From: an uncultured Lachnospiraceae bacterium | GTDB taxonomy: Bacteria > Bacillota > Clostridia > Lachnospirales > Lachnospiraceae | DNA length: 64,000 bases | Direction: 5' to 3' | Assembly (NCBI GenBank): GCA_900317505.1 | Contig: ONHB01000003.1 | Location: 98,011 to 162,010 of the forward strand | In this document: piece after piece, positions 47,146-56,779 of the stretch | How positions within the stretch are numbered: position 1 is the stretch's first letter | Layout: the number at the start of each line of letters is the position of its first letter | Position numbers and translations under genes: made by a program | Notes under the pieces: model-generated | What the model was told of the DNA's origin: nothing | The model's input: only the letters and a program-made list of their open reading frames with translations | The model's database searches: none

Positions 47146-48875
47146 AGGTCATTCACCAATCCTCTGAAGTATGCCATTTCTTCGTGTTCCGGTATAGGAA
47201 CTACAAACGCTCTATCAAGTAATCTGTTTCCGCATTCGCAAGCTGTCTCAGAAATCATTGTGCAGGAGTGGCACGCAGCTCCGTTAAGTCTTTCTGATGT
47301 AGGATTTTTCATAAAGCACTCCGGATCTGTGGTACACGTAAGACCATTCTCCAAAGCTTTAGTCAACAATGGAATAAACTTATCCATTCCTCCCTGTTCA
47401 ACCAAGCCTCCAAGAGAGCCTTCTTTATCTGCTGCGCCAGTAAATATCAATAAACCGCACATGTTCTCATTGCTATATATTCGTTCGCTCAATGCAGCCG
47501 ATGAATATCCAGACACTAGTGCCATTTCCTTAATAAGCATGTGAGATAGCGTATGCAGAAGCACATATTCCGCATTTCTTTTCTTGTAATGCTCCCAGCC
47601 CTTAGCTTCACAGTATTGTCCATAGCATTCTTCATATTTCTTTGAACGAGCCTCTACTTGTGGAATTTTCATCCACTCGGCAATAGAGTCACGGTTCAGT
47701 TCTATAAAGATTCCTTCACCATTTACAGCAACTGCAGGAAGCCATTTTTCACCTTGGGCCGGCTTGAGTTTACAGATACGCGGTCCATCCTCTACATCTG
47801 GTTCAGCAGCCTCCAATCTAGTAAATCCAGTCAATACACGAACTTCTCGTAATCTGTGAATTTTTATTACCCTGCTGATATACTTCTTCAATCCGGCAAG
47901 AAGGTTTACTTCTTCAGCTTTAAAATACTTCACATCATGTTGATACTTCACATCTTCATGATGTATGATGGCCATGTATTCCATCTCTTTAAGCTCTGTA
48001 AACTCTTTGATATCTTCTGAAAGTCTTTCATATGCTTCATCAAATTCTTCCCTAGTAAATCTTTCAGAAAAGTATTGTTGATAAGCAAGATCAAGACCAG
48101 GTTTGCCCATCTTAGCCACAAGTTCTATTGCTGCTCTATTTGCACTCATGACGTCATTAATCGGATTAGTCCAAGGTGGAATTGAAATAGCATTTCTTGT
48201 AACAGAGAAGTATACGTTTGACGCACCTCTCTGACTAGGAATGACCGGTTTTCCACAACTTGAGCATTTTGCTCCGGGTCTATGCGGATGATTTCCACTG
48301 CAACGAAGCCCCGAAAAGTTCTCTTTAGACATCGCTCCCATCATTGAGCGCTTTTCACCACAATCACACTCGACAACGAGTTCTGCAAGCGAAGATGTCT
48401 TTCCTGTTGACTTTAATCTAATCGTTTGTTTACAAGAAGTTTCACCGTGATGGCACCACCATCTCCAAGGGAAATCATCCATATGACCGTCTTCACAAAT
48501 GGTTATAAATCTTGCAGGGAATGCATCCCAGCCACAATGTGGGCACTTAACCTGGCCCTGGGTGTCTCTATACATGTCGATATTGAAGTGCTCTCTAATA
48601 TCAAAGATTGCTCTACAATCCGACTTTGTGCATACATGCATGTATGGGAAAGATACAACAGGGATATCCTCCTTGCCGCCAGCCTTTGGTGAATACAGCT
48701 TCTGAACCTGCAAATAATTTGCTAAACGTAAATCATTAATTTCAAATCCTTTTTCTGTCCAATACGAAAGATCCAAGACCGTTAATGAGTCATTCACAGC
48801 ATCCATAATTGATCCAGGACCATATGTTGTGATTAGCTGATTAGGTCTAATCTCACCTATTTTCTTTTCAAACAT
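47127..48875 (-). CDS. DUF1998-domain protein, DrmB of DISARM
   Basis: 582 residues. The start GEIRPNQLITTYGPGSIMD resembles the DrmB N-terminus. There are several zinc clusters: CTKSDCRAIF, CPHCGWDAFPARFITICEDGHMDDFPWRWWCHHG, CDCGE, CSSCGKP. The C-terminal DUF1998 has LHTLSHMLIKEMALVSGYSSAALSERIY, then CTTDPECF and ACHSCTMISETACECGNRLLDR. In DISARM, DrmA and DrmB form a complex that engages incoming DNA. GGAGGGTAGGTT precedes the ATG and it lies 11 bases after drmA. Confidence 0.88.
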   Translation of the reverse strand: MFEKKIGEIRPNQLITTYGPGSIMDAVNDSLTVLDLSYWTEKGFEINDLRLANYLQVQKLYSPKAGGKEDIPVVSFPYMHVCTKSDCRAIFDIREHFNIDMYRDTQGQVKCPHCGWDAFPARFITICEDGHMDDFPWRWWCHHGETSCKQTIRLKSTGKTSSLAELVVECDCGEKRSMMGAMSKENFSGLRCSGNHPHRPGAKCSSCGKPVIPSQRGASNVYFSVTRNAISIPPWTNPINDVMSANRAAIELVAKMGKPGLDLAYQQYFSERFTREEFDEAYERLSEDIKEFTELKEMEYMAIIHHEDVKYQHDVKYFKAEEVNLLAGLKKYISRVIKIHRLREVRVLTGFTRLEAAEPDVEDGPRICKLKPAQGEKWLPAVAVNGEGIFIELNRDSIAEWMKIPQVEARSKKYEECYGQYCEAKGWEHYKKRNAEYVLLHTLSHMLIKEMALVSGYSSAALSERIYSNENMCGLLIFTGAADKEGSLGGLVEQGGMDKFIPLLTKALENGLTCTTDPECFMKNPTSERLNGAACHSCTMISETACECGNRLLDRAFVVPIPEHEEMAYFRGLVNDLCGIQI

Positions 48876-48886
48876 AACCTACCCTC

Positions 48887-51800
48887 CTAGTCCTGATTTA
48901 AATGAAATAATGTTGCTGATTGTTCTACGTCTCTCATAGAACTTAATGTCGGCATTTCTGTCGGACCACAAGGTTGTCCATAATATGCCAATAATCGTTT
49001 CTTATTTCCACTGCGGTTGTATACCCAATAAGTAAGGTCTTGAGAGTGTGCAAGTCCTTTCCAAGTACTGATAAATTCGTCCATTTCCTGCTCAGTTGCA
49101 CCGTATGCACTATTTGCTACCACTGCAACTCTGTTTAGAATCTTCTGCTTAACTGAGTTTATTTCTTCGTCCGAAAGAGACAGTATATTTGCTGCGCCTC
49201 CATTATCGGCCATATTTTCGAATTGAAGTCTCAGCAATGAAACAACAAGCGCATGTAAATCTCTGTCTCTAGCTCTGGCAGCGAAAGGTGTTGCTGTCGT
49301 ACCTTCTACGTATCGATACATTTGAGAATGGAATCCCACAAAATTCTCATAGTTAGACAAATCCCTTGGTCTATATGGATTATAAACGGTGAAGATTATA
49401 CCAGGATGCTCTCTGCCAACTCGGCTAGTAGCCTGGATATACTCTGAGTTTTGTTTTGGCTGACCAACTACAGTCATAAGCCCGAGTCTTCCAACATCCA
49501 TACCGACAGCTATCATATTTGTTGCAATAACAACGTCATAGCATTTCTGCTTGTTTCCATTTTCAGGATCAAATGACTCCATAAGTTCTTCAAGGACTTC
49601 AGCTATCTGCCAAGAAGGAACTCGTGAAGTAATCTCTTTCTTACGATTCAAAAATCTCTGTTTCGAATACTTATGCTTTTTCATAAGCACCCTAATTCGG
49701 CTAACAATATCGTCGTCAAGAAGGCGCACTGCACCCCCCAATTCTCGAATGGAGTTGAAGTAGCCTATCAAAGTGTAATATGGATCTACATAATCCATGT
49801 ATTCACTATCCTCAGAGAGTTCGAACATCTTCTGCAAAATTGCTGAATATAGACGTACAATCGTAGTCTTAACAGATTGTCCAGGCGCACATACTCCAAC
49901 ATACTGTCTAAATGGTTTTTCTCCTTTTTCGATCATCTCAGCTACTTGCTGTTCTGTTGCGGTTCCAACATCTTCTGAAGGTAAATCCACCTCCCTAATA
50001 AAGAACGAATCTCTAATATCTAATCCGCTAGGTGGAAATTGAGCACTGATTTCTCGTGAATATAAGCCTTTAATCTGTTCTCCTGCATTTTTAATAGTTG
50101 CTGTTGAAACAACATATTTAGGCTTAATTCTCTTTCCATTTCTTGTGATGCTACACATTTCTTCTACAACAGTTTCGTAACCACCATAGATTGTTCCAAG
50201 CGGACCTGTAATAAGATGTAGCTCGTCTTGGATAATAAGTTCAGGAGGATAGAACAATCTGCATTCCTCTTCCTCACATGCTTCAATATCTCCTGAAGCA
50301 CGGTGTTTCACATGCTTCTCTCCAACCGCCAAATGTCCACATCTAATACAGTTTCTATCAGTTTTTCCAAACAAAGCCCCACATTGCTCACTCCAAGGTA
50401 ATTTAGCAAACTTATCAACCGTAGAAATAATGATAGTAGGGCACTTTGCGTATATTTCTTCATCCACAAGATAAACTGGAAGTGTTGCTCCTGCTTCCGA
50501 AAAATAACAGCCCGATGAAGCACAATGAATCTGAACAGTTTTACATTCTGGTATTATCTTAAAGTTCTTTCGCTCAATTGGTGTTCCACAGCATGGGCAT
50601 TTTAAAATCTGCTTGGTAACCTTTCTAACAAATTCCCTTTTTGAATAATCATTCGTTTCATCATAGTCAGAGAACTTATTAGGTGTAACTTGTCCACCTA
50701 CCCAAAATCCAATCGAAATACGTTCGTGACCGAAAGGCGATTCGTTTCTTCCCTCTTTATATGCCTTTCTTGCCTCTTGAACCCTTGTCATTTCCATCGC
50801 AACAACAAGTCTAAGCAGACGGTCCCTCTGCTGTGTAGTCAATAATCTAAGTGTGTATCTGAGAAATACAGTTACGCCTCCATCCTTGTTGTACTCATCT
50901 TCTTCACTAGCCGTAAGTCTTCTATATCCTACCGTAAAGGCAATAAGCCCCAAATAAGCTTCCGTCTTACCACCACCGGTAGGGAAATAAAGAAGGTCTA
51001 CAACATCTCTATCAGGATCTTCTCCATCAATTATTCCTTTTATATTTAATAAAATGAAAGCAATCTGGAATGGTCTCCAGTCGAATCGCTTGTTCTCAGG
51101 CTTACTATCTTCGTCCATGAACTCTCTAAGTTTACAAGGAATACCTGATCCAAACTTAGCTGAATACTCTGACAAAGCCTTCTGCATGAACATAGTATTG
51201 TTCATAAAGAGAAATGCCTTAAATGCGGTATCATTTTTCTCTATGATATCGATACCTTCGCAAATTCGCTCATAAGCTCTATTGCAATCACCAATAATCT
51301 TCTTTCCAGTATCTGCAAAGTCCTTTCCAGCCATTAAAGGATCTTTATTAAGCTTTTCGATCCACGACTTATAAACCTCCGCAAGGCTACGCAGGTTTTT
51401 AATAGATTCTGTCTTATTTCTTTCTAATCCTAGATTTCTGACCGAAAGAATGTGTTTCTCCAGTTCCGTTACTTCGGCACTAACACTATGTATTTCATAG
51501 CTTGGCATAAATGATATACCAACAGAATGAGCTGCATGATTTTCCTCTAATACATCCCATTTTGCTGCACATCCTCTGCCTCTTGCATATACAGGTCTTC
51601 CCTGGTAATAATATTCATCTTCTAAACCTGTATCTCTGCATTCATACTCAGGCATGAAAATTGGAGAATTGTTGCCATCCGACAAGTTCATATGCACCTG
51701 GAATAAGACCTTCTCGTACTCCTTGTCACCCTTTCCAGCCTTATCATTATTATGTATGTAAACAGATATCATCTTGTAATCATTCTTCAATTCCATTTGA

Positions 51801-52369
51801 ATGATATACAAACTTACACAAGGATTCTTTTGCAGTTTAAGTTCCCCTGACCTTCCAATTGTAGAAAGGTCAATTACAACCTGCTCTTCCTCTTGCTCTC
51901 TTACATATACTCTTTGTGGCTTCTTCCTTTTGTTTTCAGCATCTTCCTCCAAGGTTCCGTCAATCACTTCACCTTGTACTTCTTCCGCATAGTATTTTCC
52001 CCATGAAATATCAGCCACCAGTTTAGAGACATCTTTAGCAACATAGAAAGAAACTCCTGCAGATGACGGTTTCTTGAAAAGACTCTTACCGTGATCATCT
52101 GCTTCGTCATCCTCAAACACCGCTGCTTCAATATTCTGATCTGCATCTAATGCAGCATCTCCAAAGCGATCCGAAAACTCTACATCACGGTAATTCTCGT
52201 CTTCAGTGATTGCCGCATCAGCAGGGAATAACATTCCCATAATATATGCATTTGTAGGCAAATCGGTGATAGTTTCATTTTCTTCCGCTGGGCCTATAAG
52301 GTCTTCATATACTGATTCAAAAAGTATCTTTCTGACCTTCGCCTCTTTGAAATCCTTCTCTGTTGCCAT
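48887..52369 (-). CDS. Helicase DrmA of DISARM
   Basis: 1160 residues from the ATG at 52369, with GGAGG five bases ahead. The N-terminal 430 residues are a non-helicase domain. Walker A is LYFPTGGGKTEAY (about 463-472), followed by FLRYTLRLLTTQQRDRLLRL. A zinc ribbon reads CPCCGTPIERK...CASSGCYF, then the DExH-like IIQDELHLITGPLG and, in lobe two, NMIAVGMDVGRLGLMTVVGQP and QATSRVGREHPGI. This matches DrmA, the core DISARM helicase, in order and length. It follows the Res-like gene after 16 bases. Confidence 0.88.
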   Translation of the reverse strand: MATEKDFKEAKVRKILFESVYEDLIGPAEENETITDLPTNAYIMGMLFPADAAITEDENYRDVEFSDRFGDAALDADQNIEAAVFEDDEADDHGKSLFKKPSSAGVSFYVAKDVSKLVADISWGKYYAEEVQGEVIDGTLEEDAENKRKKPQRVYVREQEEEQVVIDLSTIGRSGELKLQKNPCVSLYIIQMELKNDYKMISVYIHNNDKAGKGDKEYEKVLFQVHMNLSDGNNSPIFMPEYECRDTGLEDEYYYQGRPVYARGRGCAAKWDVLEENHAAHSVGISFMPSYEIHSVSAEVTELEKHILSVRNLGLERNKTESIKNLRSLAEVYKSWIEKLNKDPLMAGKDFADTGKKIIGDCNRAYERICEGIDIIEKNDTAFKAFLFMNNTMFMQKALSEYSAKFGSGIPCKLREFMDEDSKPENKRFDWRPFQIAFILLNIKGIIDGEDPDRDVVDLLYFPTGGGKTEAYLGLIAFTVGYRRLTASEEDEYNKDGGVTVFLRYTLRLLTTQQRDRLLRLVVAMEMTRVQEARKAYKEGRNESPFGHERISIGFWVGGQVTPNKFSDYDETNDYSKREFVRKVTKQILKCPCCGTPIERKNFKIIPECKTVQIHCASSGCYFSEAGATLPVYLVDEEIYAKCPTIIISTVDKFAKLPWSEQCGALFGKTDRNCIRCGHLAVGEKHVKHRASGDIEACEEEECRLFYPPELIIQDELHLITGPLGTIYGGYETVVEEMCSITRNGKRIKPKYVVSTATIKNAGEQIKGLYSREISAQFPPSGLDIRDSFFIREVDLPSEDVGTATEQQVAEMIEKGEKPFRQYVGVCAPGQSVKTTIVRLYSAILQKMFELSEDSEYMDYVDPYYTLIGYFNSIRELGGAVRLLDDDIVSRIRVLMKKHKYSKQRFLNRKKEITSRVPSWQIAEVLEELMESFDPENGNKQKCYDVVIATNMIAVGMDVGRLGLMTVVGQPKQNSEYIQATSRVGREHPGIIFTVYNPYRPRDLSNYENFVGFHSQMYRYVEGTTATPFAARARDRDLHALVVSLLRLQFENMADNGGAANILSLSDEEINSVKQKILNRVAVVANSAYGATEQEMDEFISTWKGLAHSQDLTYWVYNRSGNKKRLLAYYGQPCGPTEMPTLSSMRDVEQSATLFHLNQD

Positions 52370-52385
52370 ATGTCCCTCCAACTAC

Positions 52386-55073
52386 TTATTCTTCAGTACT
52401 TATTTGCACTGCCATTCCTGCCACATACTTGAATGTATTACCTATAGAGATTTTATCTCCTGGTATCATTCGATACTCCCATTTCTTACCATCTGCATCT
52501 ACCTGAGAAGCACATTCGCACCACTTTATTCCGGCATGTGCCTTCTCAAGTACATCTTCCTGATCTGTCTGATTTGAGGCTTTAACCTCAATCATATACT
52601 TTGAATCTTTCGTCTCTACCAAGAAGTCAGGATTGTACTGTTTGCCCGCTCTATAATACAGACCCATCTGATTGAGAGGCGGTTTGATGTATCTCACGAC
52701 TTCATCATCTTCTTCCAAAATAACGGCTAATCTACGCTCATCATCGCTATCAAATGAGTTTTCTGGATAGAATGACTTTTTGTATCCCTCAAAGATGTAT
52801 TTCCTAATATTCTTTTTATCAGGAACTTCCTTTTTAAACCCGAGACGACCATCCTTTTTTGTGTTCTTCACAAATCCAGTAAACATAATCAAATCAGATT
52901 GAACTTGGAAAGTGAAGTCCGTCTTCTCTTCCTTTGCCGAATAGATCTGTTCCTTCAAATCTTCAATAATGACAGTCGCATATCTTCTTACTATCTTTTT
53001 CTTTTCTTCTTCATCACCCTCGATAAGAGCAAGGTATTGCTCCACGACATCCAAAATAAACTCTGCATCGTCAGCAGATAATTCCGGTATGACCTCAAGC
53101 AATGAGCATGCCAAAAGATTCTCAGGATCATCAACCTCAAGAGCATCTGCATCTATCTCTTGAAGCAGTTTTCCATTTACCGCATCATATCGTTCTATCT
53201 TTGCACTTGCGATTTCAAAATCCACTACATTTCTTTTTACCGTAACCGGCTTGAAAGAAACCTCAGAACTATAAATCATACCTATACGCGGAACTGAAAT
53301 TGCAACACGCTTTAATTCCTCGATTTTCTGTTCAAAAATAGCCTTAACATAAGGAATTACACGCTTGGCCATTTCTCCATTAGAATCAAGATCAATCGAC
53401 GTAGCTGTGCTTTCAGCTGCTGTAGGCGCTGCTTCTCCATCTTTTGTTCCTGAGCCATTCTCAGATAGTTCCGGTATAATATCAAACAACGACATCTGAC
53501 CTGTTTCCTCATCTGTCTGCTTTTTAGGTCTGTGACGTTTTATAAATGTCTGTTCATAAGCTTTGTATAGATCCTCTGTCTTACTTTCATCCAGTTGTTG
53601 GAATGAGGTGACATTTGCCTGCTTGAAAATCTCTTCAAAAATCGATGCATTATCATCACTTACAGTAGATGTGACTTTTACTGTGCTTGTCTCTTCAATT
53701 TCTTCCTCATCCAAATTTCTCTGTTTGAAAATAGGATTATTCTTGACATCATCAATTATTTCACGATAGTGATCATGAGCAACAATATCTAATGTATCTA
53801 ACTCTTCTACACCCGTAATTTCACCAAATGGCAATCTAAGACCTCTACCAATTGTTTGCAATGCTAAGATGTCACTCTTAGCAGCATTAAGAGGAATGAT
53901 TGTAAAGAGGTTATTTACATCCCATCCTTCTTTTAACTTGTAAACATGAAGTACAATTTCAATAGGATTTGTATTTTTCTCAATTGTTAATAGCTTTTGT
54001 ATATTTTCTTCTGTCTCAGCGCTTCCTGTACTAGAATCAATCTCAATTACCTTTCCAAGATATCTTCCATCAAAGAAAGCGTCAGAATCAATCATCGCCT
54101 TTATCTTTTGAGCGTGTGTTGTATCCTTGCACGCAACTAATACGATAGGTTTCACCTGATCAAGGTGATTTTCCACGCAATATTTATAAACAACTGCTTT
54201 ACGTCTCTCATGAAGCTTAATTCCATCCTTAAGCTTCATCTCTTCAATATCATCATCTGAATATCCAGCCGTATTTGTTCTTCCTGTCACTACAGGAATC
54301 TTTAAGAACTTCCCTGCTCCTTCAGCAAGACCATAATGATAAATAATATTTCTATTTGTATCTTTAGGTGTTGCTGTAAACTCCAAACCCAATTTAGGTT
54401 GTAAATAGTTAATCGCCTTCATAGAAGCAGGTGCATAATACCTATGTGCCTCATCCATGCAAAATACGAGATCATCAAAGGAACGCAATACCTGAGCAAA
54501 AGAACCTCCAAGATTTTCATGAAACTCATGAAACTTAAACTGAACATCACCCCTCGTAAAAATCTTTGAAATGTTAAAGATAAAAATCTGTATTTCGGAT
54601 GTCTTCTCAACTACTATTTCCTGCTGCTGAAATTTAACCGGATATGATAGATAGTTTTCGCCATCATACACCTTCGGTCTTCCCATCTCTGCCTCTAAAC
54701 CTTTAAACATATACTTAGGGTGACTAGGGACCGCTTCGCGTCTCATCTTGTCATAAATAGTATTTCCTGGTGCCAAAATAAAGAAATGCTTATATCCCTT
54801 CGTCTTGTACAAGTAATATATGCAAGCTCCCATCAATCTTGATTTGCCTATTCCAGTTGTCATATCAAAACAGAAAGATGGAAAATCGAACTCCTTATCT
54901 ACTTTAATTGCATGTTTTCCTTGGCAATTCTCTGACGCTATTTTTTCAGCTTCTTCTTTTGAACTTATGCGATAGTCTATCTTATCTGAGATATCGTCAA
55001 AGTATTTAAGTGCCTCATACTGAGGATCGCGCAAGCTCATCGCCCACTTTATTTTTTCTGTTATTTGGCTCAT
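52386..55073 (-). CDS. Type III restriction Res-like helicase-nuclease
   Basis: 895 residues. SF2 motor: Walker A FDMTTGIGKSRLMGA (about 70-84), Walker B VFCMDEAHRYY, motif III LEFTATP, and lobe two VYKLKEGWDVNNLFTIIPLNAAKSDILALQTIGRGLRLPFG. The C-terminus has YNPDFLVETKDSKYMIEVKAS, a PD-(D/E)XK nuclease core with D-x16-E-x-K-like spacing at about 835-855. Together these make an intact type III endonuclease (Res) subunit. Its ATG overlaps the mod stop by 4 bases (ATGA), so the two are made as a pair. In the operon it lies directly before drmA. Confidence 0.88.
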   Translation of the reverse strand: MSQITEKIKWAMSLRDPQYEALKYFDDISDKIDYRISSKEEAEKIASENCQGKHAIKVDKEFDFPSFCFDMTTGIGKSRLMGACIYYLYKTKGYKHFFILAPGNTIYDKMRREAVPSHPKYMFKGLEAEMGRPKVYDGENYLSYPVKFQQQEIVVEKTSEIQIFIFNISKIFTRGDVQFKFHEFHENLGGSFAQVLRSFDDLVFCMDEAHRYYAPASMKAINYLQPKLGLEFTATPKDTNRNIIYHYGLAEGAGKFLKIPVVTGRTNTAGYSDDDIEEMKLKDGIKLHERRKAVVYKYCVENHLDQVKPIVLVACKDTTHAQKIKAMIDSDAFFDGRYLGKVIEIDSSTGSAETEENIQKLLTIEKNTNPIEIVLHVYKLKEGWDVNNLFTIIPLNAAKSDILALQTIGRGLRLPFGEITGVEELDTLDIVAHDHYREIIDDVKNNPIFKQRNLDEEEIEETSTVKVTSTVSDDNASIFEEIFKQANVTSFQQLDESKTEDLYKAYEQTFIKRHRPKKQTDEETGQMSLFDIIPELSENGSGTKDGEAAPTAAESTATSIDLDSNGEMAKRVIPYVKAIFEQKIEELKRVAISVPRIGMIYSSEVSFKPVTVKRNVVDFEIASAKIERYDAVNGKLLQEIDADALEVDDPENLLACSLLEVIPELSADDAEFILDVVEQYLALIEGDEEEKKKIVRRYATVIIEDLKEQIYSAKEEKTDFTFQVQSDLIMFTGFVKNTKKDGRLGFKKEVPDKKNIRKYIFEGYKKSFYPENSFDSDDERRLAVILEEDDEVVRYIKPPLNQMGLYYRAGKQYNPDFLVETKDSKYMIEVKASNQTDQEDVLEKAHAGIKWCECASQVDADGKKWEYRMIPGDKISIGNTFKYVAGMAVQISTEE

Positions 55074-56767
55074 GCTTTATCCTCACTTTCAAAAGAACAT
55101 TTTTCCAATAAATCTTTTGGAATCCTTTTAATTTCTACGTTAGCTGGCAAAATCATATCTGCTTGATATTTTTTGCAATATATTAATACAGACTGTCTAT
55201 CGCCCAATGACTTTAATAATCCCATAACATATTTACCATTTACAAACTCCTCTGTGATATGAATAAATCTGTTCTCAGAAGAATATCCTTGGAACTCGCC
55301 GTTAGGATCATAGTTAAATCCTTCTATTTTACATATTGCCTCGCAAGTCATCTCCCAAGTATAAGCGGGATTTATCTGGTAAATTGGTAACTTTGCATGC
55401 CTAACAAGCAAGGTGTCAGCCAACTCATAAAACCGATATCCTCCACCTCCTTGCCAATTAATCTCTTTTGAAATTCCACCTTGTTCTCCATTTATTACAT
55501 TATCCAGTCGAACCTTGCAATGTGAATAAGCCTGTTCGCCCATTTCTATTCCTATCCATTTGCGGTTCAACTTATGCGCTGTGGCTGCTGTTGTGCCTGA
55601 GCCAAGGAAACTATCCAAAACCCAATCTCCTTCAGATGTACACATCTCAATAATTTGTTTAAGCAAAGCCTCTGGCTTTTTCCCATTTGGAAATACGACA
55701 TTGCCTTCTTTTGTTAAGTTTTTCATCCAGGCATTCATATCCCAATATGTTCCTTGAAGATCTTTTTTATATAACTCTCCGTCAATTATCTCTGATGTAT
55801 CTCGCAACCATACAAATAAATTACATCCATCATCCTTATAGAACTGTTCATAAAGCTTGCCTCTATTTTTCCCTGTCCTAGGCACGTACTCTATAGAAAG
55901 AAGTTCATCTGAAATATCATGTTCTTTTCTAAACTCAATTATTCTAGTCCTAATTGAAGTTTGAGCATTTGTAGTTCTATAAACATTTACACCATATTTT
56001 TTATATGTTTCCTTTACTGTAAGCCCCTCTTTTTTTGCCAACTGATTAACAGATGCAGACTTATAATTTTTTCTTCTATAAACTTTTATTTCATTGCCAT
56101 CTCCATCGACAGTAGACCCTATATATTCCTTTTCACCCGCATCTAACAAAACTGATGTATACTTCCAACTCTTTCCCTCATCCAAATACTGTTGGACTAA
56201 TTCTGACATTTCAGTATATGTGTATGGCCCATTAAACAAAGGAAGCATGGAATAATCTCTTGCATATATTAGTATGTATTCACAGTTTTTCTTTAGTCTT
56301 TTATCTTCTCCCCCACCAGATGCACCTGCTATATTCTTCATATTGACAGAAACCATATTTACAAAATTATCTCTGCCAAAGACCTCGTCACATAAGACTT
56401 TTAAGTATGCCTGTTCTTCGTCATCTATTTGAATCCAGATCGTTCCATCTTCTGATAGAAGATTTCTTAATAACTGCAATCTGGTTCTCATAATACTTAA
56501 CCAAATTGAATGAGCTAAATTATCATCATAATATTCGAAAGCTGCACCTGTATTATATGGAGGATCAATATAAATACACTTAATAGACCCATAAAAGTCA
56601 TTTTCAAGCGCTTTTAACGCCAATAAATTATCTCCGTGAATCAACATATTTTCCGATTCAACGTCTCCATAAGATTTGCTTGTATCCTCAATCAAAATTC
56701 GAGGCTCAAGATCCTGCTCCTCGTATTTTCCAACCCATGTTAATTCGAGTTTTCCCTTTTTTTCCAT
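55070..56767 (-). CDS. Type III Mod-like adenine-N6 DNA methyltransferase
   Basis: 565 residues, beta-class. Motif IV DPPY at residues 68-71 (CIYIDPPYNTG) precedes motif I DSFLGSGTT (386-394), the order expected for type III Mod. Between them lies a 300-residue region that should hold target recognition. The start MLIHGDNLLALKAL is also typical. Modifies adenine in a non-palindromic site that cannot be named. It is coupled to the Res-like gene by an ATGA overlap. In DISARM class 1 the methyltransferase (DrmMI) is also an adenine enzyme but of another architecture. Confidence 0.9.
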   Translation of the reverse strand: MEKKGKLELTWVGKYEEQDLEPRILIEDTSKSYGDVESENMLIHGDNLLALKALENDFYGSIKCIYIDPPYNTGAAFEYYDDNLAHSIWLSIMRTRLQLLRNLLSEDGTIWIQIDDEEQAYLKVLCDEVFGRDNFVNMVSVNMKNIAGASGGGEDKRLKKNCEYILIYARDYSMLPLFNGPYTYTEMSELVQQYLDEGKSWKYTSVLLDAGEKEYIGSTVDGDGNEIKVYRRKNYKSASVNQLAKKEGLTVKETYKKYGVNVYRTTNAQTSIRTRIIEFRKEHDISDELLSIEYVPRTGKNRGKLYEQFYKDDGCNLFVWLRDTSEIIDGELYKKDLQGTYWDMNAWMKNLTKEGNVVFPNGKKPEALLKQIIEMCTSEGDWVLDSFLGSGTTAATAHKLNRKWIGIEMGEQAYSHCKVRLDNVINGEQGGISKEINWQGGGGYRFYELADTLLVRHAKLPIYQINPAYTWEMTCEAICKIEGFNYDPNGEFQGYSSENRFIHITEEFVNGKYVMGLLKSLGDRQSVLIYCKKYQADMILPANVEIKRIPKDLLEKCSFESEDKA

Positions 56768-56779
56768 GTTGCCTCCTGA

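Noticed and set aside
48887..52369. Druantia DruE helicase
   Set aside because: Druantia also has DUF1998-type helicases and C5 methylases, but DruE is much larger and a single chain. Here separate DrmA-, DrmB- and DrmC-like genes follow in the DISARM order.
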